A stretch of 64,000 nucleotides of DNA from NCBI GenBank assembly GCA_963965975.1, contig OZ014413.1:5156001-5220000 (forward strand). The letters run 5' to 3'. The DNA comes from Xestospongia bergquistia (Eukaryota > Porifera > Demospongiae > Haplosclerida > Petrosiidae). A program made the position numbers and the translations under genes. The notes below the pieces were generated by a model. That model ran no database searches and had not been told where the DNA came from. It was given only the letters and a program-made list of their open reading frames with translations. Shown piece after piece: positions 38,648 through 50,806 of the stretch (position 1 is the first letter of the stretch; each line of letters begins with the position of its first letter).

Positions 38648-39615
38648 TGTGGTCATAAGCAAAAGATGTGAAACAACAAAGAGTAATGAAGCCAATGATA
38701 ATAGCAATTGTCAAATACAGTAATATTGATACAGTAATGTGAGAGTACACAGTACACTCACTTTAATAATACACCAAAAACAAAAAAAAGGAAAGTAAAA
38801 AAAGAGAACCATATTAATGAGCCACTCTTCCTTCAGAGAGGGCCCGGTCCAGTGAATTAATGTTAGAGAAAATAGGTCTATGATATGAAGAGCGAGCTCC
38901 ACGTAAACATAGAATAGCAGATCTAAGAAGGGAGAAAGACAATCGACAGCGGATCCAGTTCAGGATAAGTGAATAGGGTTTTTTATGGTGGTCAGACAAG
39001 TTAGAAGCTAAACGTTTGTAAAAGGTAGTAGCTGCAGGTCCCATCCCACCAGCAGTTGTGAATACCAGAGGTGTGAAAGTACCATGCTCAACTATGCGGA
39101 TTCTAGAGTCATACTGTCTTCTCTTCTCTTGTTCATTTCTCCTGTGGGATGCTTTAAGGGTTGATCTGATGTAGGTGGTGGAGAATGGATTATAAACCCT
39201 AACATCAAAAAAAGCTCTATCAGATGGAGACCAGACATTAGAAGCAGCTATATCCACTCGAGCGTTATCTTCTGTATTGCTAGATTGGTGTGATAATTGT
39301 TCCCCAGTGAGTGGCTGAAGAGGAGGTTCAATTAGAAAATTTGAGCTAGTTTCAGTCAATAGTTCAGCAGTTATATTTCTCAGCTCATTGTGACGAATGG
39401 AAGGAAACCCGCCACACTTACAGTTCATGGCATGGTCAACACTAAAAGAGGAGCCACATATGCAATGAGAGGGAAGATGAGGAGGGGTCCAACCATATCT
39501 AAGAGAGATGGCATCTATAAAAGCTCCCTTGGGTAAGGCAAAACCGTGTTCAACTATAGGCAGAGCTGTAAGCCATGAAGAAGCACCTTTCTCACTAGCA
39601 ACCACAAGACACCGT
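38648..39615 (-). mobile_element. 5'-truncated LINE-type retrotransposon fragment with 9-bp target duplication
   Basis: TTCATATAC flanks the insert at 38639-38647 and 39616-39624. Copy B has the unfilled site (TTCATATTC at about 56365). On the minus strand the insert holds the C-terminal part of a reverse-transcriptase-type element and ends at 38648 without a poly-A tail. Truncation at the 5' end and a short direct duplication are the normal outcome of target-primed reverse transcription. Confidence 0.6.
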
Positions 39616-39620
39616 TTCAT
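38814..39620 (-). CDS. C-terminal zinc finger and PD-(D/E)XK-like nuclease region of a non-LTR retroelement
   Basis: 268 open codons. The ATG is supplied by the target-site sequence, so the frame is a truncated protein, not a natural start. A cysteine/histidine cluster (CICGSSFSVDHAMNCKCGGF at about residues 53-72, then RHNELR) precedes PPLQPLTGEQL, RVDIAASNVW and FFDVRVYNPF. Further on are EKRRQYDSRI, EHGTFTPLVFTTAGGMG, and FYKRLASNL. The D..DVRV...E..K order resembles restriction-like endonuclease domains at the C-terminus of some LINEs; that assignment is inference. The reverse transcriptase itself is absent. From memory, the same protein tail is frequent in coral and sponge genomes. No internal stop, so the insertion is fairly young. 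Confidence 0.55.
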   Translation of the reverse strand: MKRCLVVASEKGASSWLTALPIVEHGFALPKGAFIDAISLRYGWTPPHLPSHCICGSSFSVDHAMNCKCGGFPSIRHNELRNITAELLTETSSNFLIEPPLQPLTGEQLSHQSSNTEDNARVDIAASNVWSPSDRAFFDVRVYNPFSTTYIRSTLKASHRRNEQEKRRQYDSRIRIVEHGTFTPLVFTTAGGMGPAATTFYKRLASNLSDHHKKPYSLILNWIRCRLSFSLLRSAILCLRGARSSYHRPIFSNINSLDRALSEGRVAH

Positions 39621-39863
39621 ATACTTGTGTATGTATGTTATGATTATTCATATTGTGTGGTTATTGTAATGTTTGAGTGCACTCAGTTTGATTATTATGA
39701 TGTGTGTTTTAGTAAGTAAGAAGAGAGGTCGTTGTTGTAAGAGATTATAATATTCAATTGTGACTGATTATTATTGATGTAATTAATATTTTCTTCACGT
39801 GATCTTGAGAGAGACCACGATGACCAAAACCTTTTCGTGAATATATATTTGTTGATGTTCAAT

Positions 39864-40095
39864 CCTCTCTAAAAGAAGAAAGGGGTATTTAATTTTAACA
39901 ACTCTAATTTGTGTTAAACTCTATTACATGGTCCACCGAACCGGATACATGGAAGTTAGAGTCTGTCATTCACGATTCCTCTCTAAAAGAAAAAAGGGGT
40001 ATTTTAATCTGAACAACTCTAACTAATTTGTGTTAAACTCTATTACATGGTCCACCAAACCGGATTTTTGGAAGTTAGAGTCTGTTATTCACGAT
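39864..40095. repeat. 114-bp tandem duplication in the BEL/Pao leader
   Basis: Two adjacent units start with CCTCTCTAAAAG (39864 and 39978). Each carries the putative primer-binding site and ends at TTCACGAT, directly before the gag ATG at 40094. The units differ by several substitutions and a small insertion, so the duplication is not brand new. Confidence 0.7.
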
Positions 40096-41118
40096 GGCTG
40101 AAACAGAAGTGGTTAGTCGAAAGAAGGGGATACATGCTGGTCACCGGGGATCAGTCACGAAAACCAACTCACAAGTATATGAGGCAAAACTAGACAGTGA
40201 AGCTAACTCCTCGAAATTGGGTCAACAACGCCTAACTCTCACCAAGAAACTGGATGTCCTTAAGATGACATTTTGAACGTGATTGTGCAGGATGATTTAG
40301 AAGACAAAATCGAGCAAGCGGACTCCTTCAGGGACAAGATTCACCTCGCCATAATTGACATAGACAAGGTGTTCAGACACAGATCTGACAGAATATCACT
40401 TAGTGGCCGCGGGTTAGAAGAAGGAACTTCCACTCCCTCACCAACAGATAGACCCTCTCTTGAGACAGACAGAGATGGCACCTCCTCACAATCACCTGGA
40501 CCCAAGGTTAAGTTACCAAAGATAGAGTTGAAGAAATTCAATGGGGATGTAACCAATTGGATTACCTTTTGGGACTCGTTTGATTCACCTATTCACAGCA
40601 ATAATGAACTCTCGAACGTCGATAAGTTTAATTATCTGAACTCTGCCCTCGAGCGATCTGCTGCCGAAACAATCTCAGGGTTGACTCTGACATCTGCGAA
40701 TTATGAGGAAGCAGTAGACATCCTCAAGAGAAGGTTTGGGAATAAGCAGCAAATTATTAGCAAACATATGGATATTCTTATCAATCTCGATGCTGTTTCA
40801 TTGCAGCATAATTTGAAGGGACTGAGACATTTATTTGACTTGGTAGAATCTCATGTGAGGGGACTGAAGTCCCTAGGAATTCCGCCAGAGGCATATGGTA
40901 GTTTGCTGTCTTCTGTTCTAATGAACAAACTTCCCTCAGAATTTCGTTTGATCATCAGTAGAGATGTGAAAGATGACGAATGGGACCTCAACGCACTGAT
41001 GATGGTCATGGAACGTGAGATGGATGCCAGAGAAAGAGCAGCGACAGGCCAAAGTGTATTGTCAAAGAGACAGAGCAGAGATCCACCCACTGCGGCAGTA
41101 CTGCTTACTAGAGAATGA
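40094..41118 (+). pseudogene. BEL/Pao gag (DUF1759-type), one frameshift
   Basis: The start MAETEVVSRKKGIHAG (40094) runs to a TGA at 40274-40276. The rest continues in the next frame from about 40273 to 41118. It contains the DUF1759 signature of BEL/Pao gag: LPKIELKKFNGDVTNWITFW, FNYLNSALERSAAETISGL and KRRFGNKQQIISKHMDIL. Further on are HNLKGLRHLFDLVESHVRGL and SSVLMNKLPSEFRLIISR. The protein packages element RNA. The zinc knuckle is read in a following frame behind a stop at 41116-41118. Confidence 0.75.
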
Positions 41119-41780
41119 GGACCAACCTGTTCATATTCTCATTCATTCAATACATGTAGGACAGTAACAAATGTGGAGACCAGAAAGCAGATCCTTAAGA
41201 AGGCGGGGAGATGTTTTGTTTGCCTCCGAAGGCACCATATTAGCAGAGATTGTCGTTCAGGCATAAGGTGCATCCATTGCAATGAAGACATTATAATAGC
41301 ATATGTACCCATAAGGACCCATCACCTCGACTGACACCACTCCGAGCACTACCACTCACCAAGATACATCTTCCTCCCAAACAAGTCATACCGTATCGAT
41401 GTGTATTAACTCTAGGACACCAGTGTTACTTCAAATGGCCAAGACATTAGTCTACAATCCTCAGGAACCACATAACCTGATGGAGTTGAGGCTTATATTA
41501 GATAATGTTAGCCAAAGGTCATATGTATAATGGTAGCCAAAGGTCATATGTCAGTAACAAAGTAAGGGGAGGTCTACGATTACAGAGTGTGAGTGTAGAG
41601 ACATTGTCAATTAAGATTACAACCATCTCAAATATTACATACAAAACAGAATCCAAATTTGAGATTGGTGGCTGCACAAAAAGAAACAAACAGTGAAATA
41701 TCTCAAGGTGATTATTGAAGTTTTTTAGTGTATAAATGTAATGATACATGTAATAAGATACATGTAATAATAATGAATTA

Positions 41781-43490
41781 TTGCATGTAAACTCACCAAT
41801 GTTACATACCTATTTAGAACCACCTGAAATTCCTACATTACAAGAATACTCAAATGAGACTAGCAAAGAAATGATTCAAGGTCATTGTATATATTACTGT
41901 GTATATTATAATAAGTACATTTTTAATACAGGAGAAACAGATGAACATCAAACTATATTAACTTGTTTAGAACCATCTAATAGTCAAGAATTCTTTGAAC
42001 AAACTCAGTTTATTGAACAAGACTCTAATGAAATATGTCAAGTTAAACTGTCTTCTACATGTTAAGTGCTTATACTTGATTTATTATATTTATATAGGTG
42101 ACATTGAACAACTCCAAAGTATAGCCACTTCTTCAGAGCTGACAAGTCAAGAACAACATGGACACCATTCCAAAAAAAGTATATATAATACTTCTAACCC
42201 TACAAAAAATTAATGGTATCAATACAGAAAAAATAGATCAACAAAAAACTTTACCCATTTGTGAAACACCATATCAAATCCCATAAATGCAGCTGTCTTC
42301 AGAAGGAAAACAATTATCTGATAGGAGTGGTGACATTTTAGATCAATTGAGGAGGAATGCTGAATTACTGACTACTGTTATATCTCGGATTGAAATGCAA
42401 GACAATGAAATATCTTCTATTAAAAGGAAGATGAGCTCATTGGAAAAGAGGTCTACCAATGCTGAAGAGGACAAAAATAAGAAGTCACATGAGATACCTA
42501 GGCCTGTTCATGTAAGTTTCAATGTATTTCCTTTGTTAAAGTTCATGTATAATATTACAGCAAGAAACTAGATGAGTTTATAAAATGCTTTTTGTGGAAA
42601 AGAAAACTTTGAAGGATGGCAAATAGGAGATGGGTAGGCTTCATTCTACTGTATATTTAACACTTTGCAATTATATTTTTAGCAAAAGTTACCAAAGTAA
42701 TGACAATCAAATTGTACTGGACACTCTTGTCAAAGAAGTAAAGGCATTAAACCCTGACTTTTCTACAAATGATATCAGAGGTAAGTTTCTACTTGAAAAA
42801 CTTAAGTTTTCATTGTATTTTGTAGGTGCTGCATACCGCTTCTACAGATCCAACTGTGAAAGTGCTTCAGCAGCCAAAAGGGGTAAAGCTAAAGTCAATG
42901 CAACATGAAGAACAAGACATGAACAAGTATGTTAATGTCAAAGGACTTCCCAAAGCTAACTATGACAAATTCTGCATTGTTATGATACCTAGCTATTAAT
43001 TGTTATAAGTATTAGAATTATATACTGTACTTAATTTGTTGTAGTACAATGTATAGAACTGTAATACGCTATACTGAAATATTTAGACAACACTAAAGTA
43101 ATAATTAGCGTATATACACAAATACATGATACATGTACTTGTCAATAGTTCTTTTAATGACAGTGAATATATCAACAAACAAAACAAAATGCTACTATAC
43201 AGTATATTACTAGTGCTATCTACTAGAACAACACTACTATAAGGATATTACATTGTGACATATTATAATGGTTGAAAATATTAAGTAAATATTCACACCA
43301 TTTTATCTTATTCAACAGAAACTTAAGGAAAGAAAAGCAGCCTTCCTTAAACTCCAATTTAGAGATCAAATTCAAAGAGAAAAGTGGATGGATTGTTTAA
43401 AAATTGAACTTATGTCAAGTGAAGAGAGTGACACAGAAGAAGACAAACTCATCGTTAGGCCTCTTTCATGGAGATCAGCAGATAGAATGC
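41781..43490 (+). pseudogene. Multi-exon ORF of an unassigned mobile-gene family (coiled coil; MSSEES tail)
   Basis: Exon-like segments with splice sites: HTYLEPPEIPTLQEYSNETS (41800-41870); GETDEHQTILTCLEPSNSQE (from an ACAG acceptor near 41930); GDIEQLQSIATSSELTSQEQ (about 42100); a helical segment RNAELLTTVISRIEMQDNEI then IKRKMSSLEKR (about 42350-42450), ending at a GTAAGT donor; and IVLDTLVKEVKALNPDF (to a GTAAGT donor at 42781). Next come AAYRFYRSNCESA (about 42830) and KWMDCLKIELMSSEESDTEE then RPLSWRS (about 43385-43475). The YMSSEES..PLPWRS ending recurs in uncharacterised, repeated genes of sponges, cnidarians and fish, from memory. An in-frame stop precedes the coiled-coil exon, so expression is doubtful. 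Duplication copy B starts at its end. Confidence 0.4.
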
Positions 43491-45613
43491 TTGGAAGTGG
43501 TTTATTTACATTCAAAGTCATAATGTCAATAGAAACTCAGGCAATGGTGCTTATGTTGATGATCATTCTAAACATTCTCATTCTCCTATTACACAATCTG
43601 CAGATGATGAAATCTCAAGTTATCGAGAGAAGAGTTTGCAAAGACCAAGCCAAGAAATGATATGCTAAAGGAGTTAATGGCTCGCACTTACCCATTTAAG
43701 AGGTAAACTATTCTAAATTTTTCCATGTTAGTCACTGGTATTATATTGAAAATACTTCTTTAAAAAAGTGCACTTATATAAGTTGTGTTATAGCTAATGT
43801 TAACATTTCTCTAGAGTAGAATGTGTACATACATCACATATCCTACACATGTTTGCTTAGAAAACAAAGAAATATTTCTCAGGGGACTTATTGGATTCCA
43901 GTGGTATAGGTTAGCATATTTGTATTAGTAATTATCTTCAATATAACTAATGTTCACACTCGCATAAATTAATTTCATCAAAATATAATAAGTGACAATC
44001 CTCTAATCATAAATGAATTGCTGTACTACTATATAGTGGTGTAACATGATGTATTTGCAGTTCATAAGTGTTTCTTGTTCACAAAAGTGACATATATAAT
44101 TGTCAGGTGTGTTAAATTTTGGTAAAGTTCATAACAAATACATCAACATAGACTGTATGTTGCACTAATTCCAGCTGATCTCAAGAATGGGCATGATTGT
44201 TGTCATTTCTCCTTTAAGCACGTACTATAAAATAGAGAGTCTTCTGTAATTTTTGTTTGCAGTCAAAGAAAAGCTAATTTAAAATGAATGAAAATATTGG
44301 AGTAAAATAAGTCTAAGTATATTTGAAATATTAAAGACTTCGCTGGATGCATTGATTTTATATTCTTTGATGTACTGATCTTGTTTTACTTTACTTCCTA
44401 TATTGTTCACATATCCTGTGTTCTTCAATTATTTCTTCTAATATTCACTGGATAACAGGATGATTCATAAGACATAGAATCACACTGCTTGCATAGCAGT
44501 TATTTGCTGTATTAATTATCCCTGGAGGAAACCTCAAAATTATACAAGGAATGGCTTTCCATTATTCTTACCTATCCAAGGTAATGCATGGTTTATAATA
44601 AGAAACACATGTGTAGTTTGCGTAAGTGCACAAACCAGGTGAATAAGAGATGAAATATCTTGCCTAACTTTTTCTAGCTAATGGCATGTAATCACTCTAT
44701 CTTGAGACAATCTAGCAACTATAATTATGGCAAAGGCTTCAGTTCATAAAGATAGTGGTACAATTATGCTAATATTAAGAAACATTGTCTAAACAAATTG
44801 TGTAAGAACGCTATATGCTTTCTTCAAACTGTACCATGGTCAACAGACAAGACTACTTATAACAACGTTCCTTTCTGTCATGCTACTTAAACTATCCATC
44901 ATCAAAACAAAAAATGCTGTATATGTCGCGAGATAAGACAATTCAGGTGGCAGTAAAACAAGTAGTTAGTCATAATAACACAATAAAAACTTTGAAATTC
45001 ATACACTTTCACGTACATTAAACAATAGAATAATACTCACCAACATTACAATTTCCTTTAACTGGTTGTAGAACACTGCAGCAGTTGCTTCACCATTGTA
45101 AAATCAAAATAAAGTTATTAATCTTTTAAAACAGCAGGATGGCAGAGGATTTTCACTACCAATAAAAACGTTGCTACAACTGGATCACGCGATTTGCCGA
45201 TATTAAGTTGTATACAGTATGCGTGGGTGAAAACATCCATTTATTGCAAAATTAACTTTTGTAAGTAGCCAACGCTTTTGTTAATAGGATGTTACTTTAG
45301 CAATGCACACGGTTATTGAAGGTATCGACAACATCTACCGCCATTAATGCTTTAAATGCTGTGAGAAGTTGAAACAACAAAAATGATTGTAGTGGTCCCT
45401 TTCAGTACATCTGATCACATTTGTCTGGCCTCAATAATATTTTAGGATATCCAGACAACATAGAAAATGAATTGATTTCACATGGTTATGTAGACTATGG
45501 TAGAAAACAGTTGTTACAACATAATGTCTCTTCCACAATTTTACAAGGATGATGTAGTCTAAAGGCTAAGATATATGAGGTGGAATGCCCAATTGACTTG
45601 GAGCTTACAAGAT

Positions 45614-45773
45614 TGTAGTAACAGTATTAAACTCATTTATCATTAACACCATTTATCATACATTTTATTACTTCACTTATTCATTGTCTTGTTCCTCCTT
45701 TATTCTCTCTTTTTCTGTAAGTCACGTGATCGAAAAAATGATTATTAATGATTGTGTAATTTGTGTTCCTACA
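45614..45773 (+). repeat. 5' LTR of the older Gypsy element
   Basis: Begins TGTAGTAACAG and ends GTTCCTACA. It contains a CACGTG-like box (GTCACGTGATC) absent from the 3' LTR, where the same place reads GTCACATTATC. Confidence 0.85.
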
Positions 45774-45800
45774 TGGCGCTGCGAGTATAAGACCTGGATC

Positions 45801-46545
45801 ATGACATACACGTTTAGACTGGGTGACTTACCGAAGCTGGACGTCCAAGTTGATCGAGGTGCCGACTTCAAAGCCTGGAAAGCTCAATAGGACATGTACC
45901 TTAGCCTTTCTGGCCTAGGTGACCAGAGTGCCGAGAAACAAGTATACGCTCTGACACTACATCTGTCACAAGAAACAGTCACTATAGTTGATAACTTGGG
46001 ACTCACTGTAGATCAACGCAAAGATGTTAAAGAAATCATCAGAGCCATCGCTCAATATGTGGAGGGTCAGATAAACGAGTCAGTTGAGAGATGCCAGAGG
46101 CGGCAACAAGTTAACGAACCACTTGACAACTTCCTGGTTAGCCTAAGAGAGCTCTCTAAGACATGTAATTTTTGCTCTGAGGAATGTACACAAAAGAGCA
46201 TTCGCAACCAGATCGTAAAAGGACTAATAGAAGGAGACACAGTGGAAGACCTACTCAAAGTAAAAAATTTACCTTTAATGGCAACAATTTCTAAATGCCG
46301 GGCACTAGAAGCAGCTAGACAACAGCGTGAGGAAATCACGCACACACAATTAGGGAACATGCTTGTCCACACTGTAAGAAGACCCGCACCACAACGTCCA
46401 TCCAACACAGCAACCACCTGTCCTTGATGTGGCAATGGTCCTCATTAGGGAGATTGTCAGAACTGCCCAGCTTATCATGCTAATTGCCACAATTGTCACA
46501 GAATTGGACATTTTGCAAGAGTTTGTTGTGCTCGAAGGCAACCAC
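45801..46545 (+). pseudogene. Gypsy gag with zinc knuckle, several stops
   Basis: One frame runs from MTYTFRLGDL (45801) past an in-frame TAG (45888-45890) and then to a TGA (46425-46427). The retrotransposon gag region reads RDVKEI-like RKDVKEIIRAIAQYVEGQIN and CQRRQQVNEPLDNFLVSLRE, with KSIRNQIVKGLIEGDTVEDL after it. The nucleocapsid zinc cluster follows the stops, with CHNCHRIGHFARVC at about 46492-46533. The protein would bind and package the element RNA. Confidence 0.7.
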
Positions 46546-46639
46546 CTCCAGTAACAGTGACAAACCCCCTTAGTACTAGTGCCCTAACATTAAACCAACA
46601 CGTTTACAGTTCTACAGAGATAGAACCAGCCCCAACACT

Positions 46640-49530
46640 CGTGGTACACATGTCAACCCCTAATGGGCATGCTAGCGTCAGTGTCCTTCCAGATTAAGGA
46701 GCTGAGATATCTGTTGCTGGCCACGGGCTCTTAACATTATTATAGGAACATCCACATACTTTACTCCCATCATCAATGGCCCCACGGGCGGTTAATGGAC
46801 AGTCCATGCATTCACTCGGGAGACTGCCTGTCACACTTAGACTAGGAGATCGCACTATCATTGAAGATTTCCACATTTATACCGAAGTATCATTGACCAT
46901 TATCTCATGGAAGACATCAAAGTATACTACCTTAACACTACCCCCAGCCAACACCACCACCTATGGTGACACTAATGAAAAACATGCTCTCTAACGAGAT
47001 CAGAGCTGAGTTCCCCCCAGGTCTTTGATGGTCAGATTAAAACTATGGAAGGCGAACTCTTTCACATCGCTCTGACGGCCGAAGCGAAACCCTTCTGTGT
47101 ACACGCCCCTCGTACAATACCGTACACCTTTCGTGACTGACTGAAAGCTGAATTAGAACTATTACAGGAACAGAACATTATCGCACCAGTCACCGAACCA
47201 ACTGAATGGTGTGCCCCAATCGTGGTAGCACCCAAAAAAGGAACAGATAAGATAAGAATGTGTGTTGACCTCTCACACCTAAACAAATACGTCCAGCGTA
47301 AAAGGTACCAATGTCCTACTCCCGCTCAGGCTGTTGCTGACATTGCCTCAGATAACGCACAAGTGTTCACTAAATTCAATGCCCTCAAAGGATATCACAA
47401 ATGCCCTCTGGATGAAGAGAGTTAACTCCTTACAACATTCATTACTCTGTTTGGTCAGTTCAAGTACTTACGAGCACCATACGGCATATCGTCTATATCA
47501 GAACACTACAACCGGCGGATGGATGAAGCCTTTCCAGGATTGACAGGATACCGACGAATTGCAGATGATGTCATCATCTATGAATGCGATAAAACCAAGC
47601 ACAGAGAGCACGTCCATCAGTTCCTTCAAAGGTGTGCCGAACATAAGATTACACTGAATCAAGTGGGAGTACGCCCAGCCAAGTACAGTATTTGCCGGAT
47701 TCCAGATATCATCAGATGGATACGCTGTTGACCACTCAATCATAGAGACCATAGCCCAATTTCCAACACCCACTAGCCGCACTGACCTTCGGGCATTCTT
47801 TGGACTAGCCAACCAGTTGGCAGCAAGTACTAGCACCCTAGCAGGATTGTTAGGACCATTACGACCACTGCTAAGCACCAAAAACAAGTTCCTGTGGTCT
47901 TCCAACCATGAACAAGCATTTTACACAGCCAAAGTCACTCACATCTGCGCCAACTCTATCATTTTATGACCCGTCAAGACCAACTCGGTTGTGCACTGAC
48001 GCAAGTCAACAGGGCTTAGGATTTGTACTACAGCAGCACAATGGTGACCAATGGACACTGGTACAAGCCGGATCACAGTTCCTGTCAGACGCTAAATCAA
48101 GGTAGACCATTATTGAACTACAGCTCTTAGCAGTCACGTGGGCCATCATCAAGTGCAAAATATTTCTCAGTGGCCTACCTCAATTTATAATCCTCAAGGA
48201 TCACCACCCACTTGTCCCAATCCTGAACAACCACCGTTTGGATGAAATAGAGAATCCACGGCTTCAACACTTGAAGACAAAGATAACGGGATATAATTTC
48301 TCTGCCGAATGGGTTAAGGAAAACCTTAACCATGCTCCAGATGCCCTATCCAGAAACCCTGTCAGTGAGCCACAACTGGATGAGTTATTAGCTGAGGGCA
48401 TGTCTTCGTCAGCTGAGGTCTGGGTACTGACGAGTGACCTCATCAGCAACTTGAGAATGTCAGAATTACACCAGACAACACAGGATGATGAGGAACATCA
48501 ACAACTTAAACACAGAATTTCCTCAACAACGAAACCAATTACCGGAGCGGTGTCGCCAATACTTGAACATTCGGAACCAGTTGTACGTTGACAAGAACTT
48601 CATCGTACTTGGGTCTCGGTTGTTAATCCCAATTAAACTTCGAAAACTCGGCCCACTAGGGATCCACTCGCACCAAACAACGAGTAAGGCAAGTCGTCTA
48701 CTGGCCGGGGATCAATAATGACATTGACAATATTATTGCAACCTGCAAACAGTGCCAAGATTTGTTACCATCTCACCTACCGGAACCCATAATGCCTAAG
48801 GAGCCACCATCACAATCATTTCAAGAACTAGCCATTGACGTTTATTTCTACAGAGGACAACAATTCCTTATTGCTGTTGACTGTTGCACAGATTGGCCAG
48901 AGATTACGAGCATGGGCAGACACACCACCACATCTCGTCTCTTAAATGCACTACTGGAGATTTTTAGCTGGTATGGCACACCAGACATAGTTTGGTCTGA
49001 TCAAGGACCACAGTTCACATCCCAAGCATTCAAAAACATTTCTCAAACCTGTGGCTTTCAACACATCACCTCGTCTCCCACATATCCACAAAGCAATCGT
49101 AAAGCTGAAGCAGCAGTCAAGTCTATGAAGAAACTCATTGCAAGGGTGTCGACTGGACGTCAGATAGATCATAGCAAACTGGCATGGGCCCTTCTACAGT
49201 GTAGAAATACACCATCACGACGTGATGAAATATCACCTGCACAGAGGTTACTTGGGCGACCCCTTTAGGACACCATACCAGCACATCAGTCGGTGTTCAC
49301 TCAGGACATACAACCACTCCCGACAACCCCATGACTGACCCCACCAACCAGTGGTATTATAATCAGCGAGCCCACCCCTTGTCTGACATCCAGGTTGGTA
49401 CTACTGTTGCCATTCAAAACAGTGTCAACAAACAATGGGACATTTATGGGATGCTCTCAAAGATTGGTCCATTCTGCCAATACCACATCCAGCTCTCTAA
49501 TGGGAGAGTACTCCTACGGAAACGTTGATT
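46640..49530 (+). pseudogene. Gypsy pol (protease, RT, RNase H, integrase), disabled
   Basis: The protease active site has an in-frame stop (VLPD, stop, GAEISVAG, about 46680-46720). Reverse transcriptase runs from about 47130: LKAELELLQEQNIIAPV, WCAPIVVAPKKGTDKIRMCV, and the catalytic motif RIADDVIIYE at about 47555-47585. RNase H: LCTDASQQGLGFVLQQ (about 47990-48040). Integrase from about 48750: ELAIDVYFY, TPDIVWSDQGPQF and SPTYPQSNRKAEAAVKS cover the D, D and E positions. The order RT-RNase H-integrase is that of Ty3/Gypsy. At least six stops or frameshifts lie between and within domains. Confidence 0.75.
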
Positions 49531-49719
49531 CATCTGTCGCCGTGTCACCTCTACACCAGTGACTCGTCCTTTGCCGTCACCACCAGTGAATCAGAGGGTA
49601 CCTCCCACACACATACCACCTCAAAAACCTTGTCGGTCCTCTTGAACACGTCGTCCACTAGTATGCTACGCTGAGGAATTCGTCTCCTCATAACTTATTC
49701 AGAGGCGCGAAAGGGGAGA

Positions 49720-49878
49720 TGTGTAACAGTATTAAACTCATTTATCATTAACACCATTTATCATACATTATATTACTTCACTTATTCATTGTTTTGTTGC
49801 TCCTGTACTCTCACTTTTTCTGTAAGTCACATTATCGAAAAATTGATTATCAATGATTGTGTAATTTATGTTCCTACA
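49720..49878 (+). repeat. 3' LTR of the older Gypsy element
   Basis: Starts TGTGTAACAGTATT and ends TTATGTTCCTACA, one base shorter than the 5' LTR near its start. Followed by the AAGAT target duplication. Confidence 0.85.
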
Positions 49879-50479
49879 AAGATGATATAGCATTGTAATA
49901 AAAAGTTAATTAATTTCTAAACTGAATGTTTGCTGTGCTAATGAGTATAAAATATTATTGTGTTGAGAAGTGAGCTTCGTTTAGCAGTGTACTCTGTGTT
50001 CAATTGGTTATGACCACACCATCCACTGAGTTATGGATGCTTAAGTACATTCTTTGAATCAACTCAAACACAATCACAATATGGCTACCTTGTCAGGTAT
50101 CGTTACAACAATGCATAAAATATTAAGTTTATTATAGTAATTATTATATGACGTTATTATATCAAGTCTAGCATTCATACAAAAAACTCAGAAACTTTTA
50201 ACTGATCAAGGACCAGAGGAAACCAACACAAAATATATTCAACAAGAACCCACTCAGCTTATAGTGTACTTATATCATTAATACAAATACAATTAACTAC
50301 TTATTATAGAGCCTTCATTTAAATTGAAGTTGAGTGTTAGCTTAAGGGTTTGGTTAGTGATAAAAATGAGATTTCCTTACACTGTGCCAGCACTTTTTCT
50401 GAATCACGTATAAAAGCAATATGAATAAGTGAGCCTCTGAATGTGCACTCCTAAAATATGACAGAGGCTAGATCTGAAA

Positions 50480-50779
50480 TGTTGAAGATAAGACAGTTTT
50501 ATCTCATTGTACTTCCTGTATGCTCTCTTTATAATTATTGTTATTAGGTGTGAACACATGCTACTATCTGGAACTTTCTAGAACTTTGACTGTGTATATA
50601 ATGTGTGACTTAGCAAATGTATTGTTGTTGTCGTTGTTGTTTACTGATGCTCTTGTGTATATTCTTTTTCACTTATTTCTGTAAAGTCTATTTGGTTGTG
50701 TCTGCATAATTATTCTATTGATACTCCAGTATTACGTGAAGATAGCTCCGTTGTCTGCTCAAATTATTTCTTATCAACA
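50480..50779 (+). repeat. 5' LTR of the copia element
   Basis: 300 bases with perfect short inverted ends TGTTGA...TCAACA. No second LTR is present in the window. Confidence 0.8.
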
Positions 50780-50806
50780 GGTTATGAGCCCAGACACACT
50801 AGAGAG

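Larger units (their letters stand above)
33059..39743 (+). repeat. Segmental duplication, copy A
   Basis: Aligns with copy B (43505-56493) over its length by eye at roughly 95% identity. Blocks: 33059-35157 matches 43505-45613; 35158-35745 matches 49884-50480; 36188-38646 matches 53908-56366; 39625-39743 matches 56373-56493. Between 33400 and 35745 I see no gene; small open frames (for example MAEDFPTNKKRATAGSRD at 34682) are broken in copy B. Copy A carries a LINE fragment that B lacks. B carries a Gypsy and a copia element that A lacks. The shared transposase implies that the duplicated unit was itself largely mobile DNA. Confidence 0.75.
39744..41700 (+). mobile_element. BEL/Pao LTR retrotransposon, 5' part only
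   Basis: The element contributes a leader with a duplicated unit (39864-40095), gag (40094-41118) and a zinc-knuckle region. The leader contains TGGTCCACCGAACCGGA, likely a primer-binding site. After gag comes CFVCLRRHHISRDCRSGIRC (about 41214-41273), then remains of the spacer to the protease (LMELRLILDNVSQRSYV near 41480-41530). Reverse transcriptase, integrase and the 3' LTR are absent. An internal direct repeat GTAGCCAAAGGTCATATGT-like (about 41512 and 41535) marks a further rearrangement. Confidence 0.65.
45614..49878 (+). mobile_element. Ty3/Gypsy LTR retrotransposon (older, defective), full length
   Basis: 160-base LTRs at 45614-45773 and about 49720-49878, each TG...CA, flanked by the perfect 5-bp duplication AAGAT (45609-45613 and 49879-49883). 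Copy A shows the unfilled site at 35153-35157. A primer-binding site candidate TGGCGCTGCGAG follows the left LTR, and a purine tract AAGGGGAGA precedes the right one. The LTRs differ at roughly a dozen positions, so the insertion is old. gag, protease, reverse transcriptase, RNase H and integrase are all recognisable but carry many stops. Confidence 0.9.
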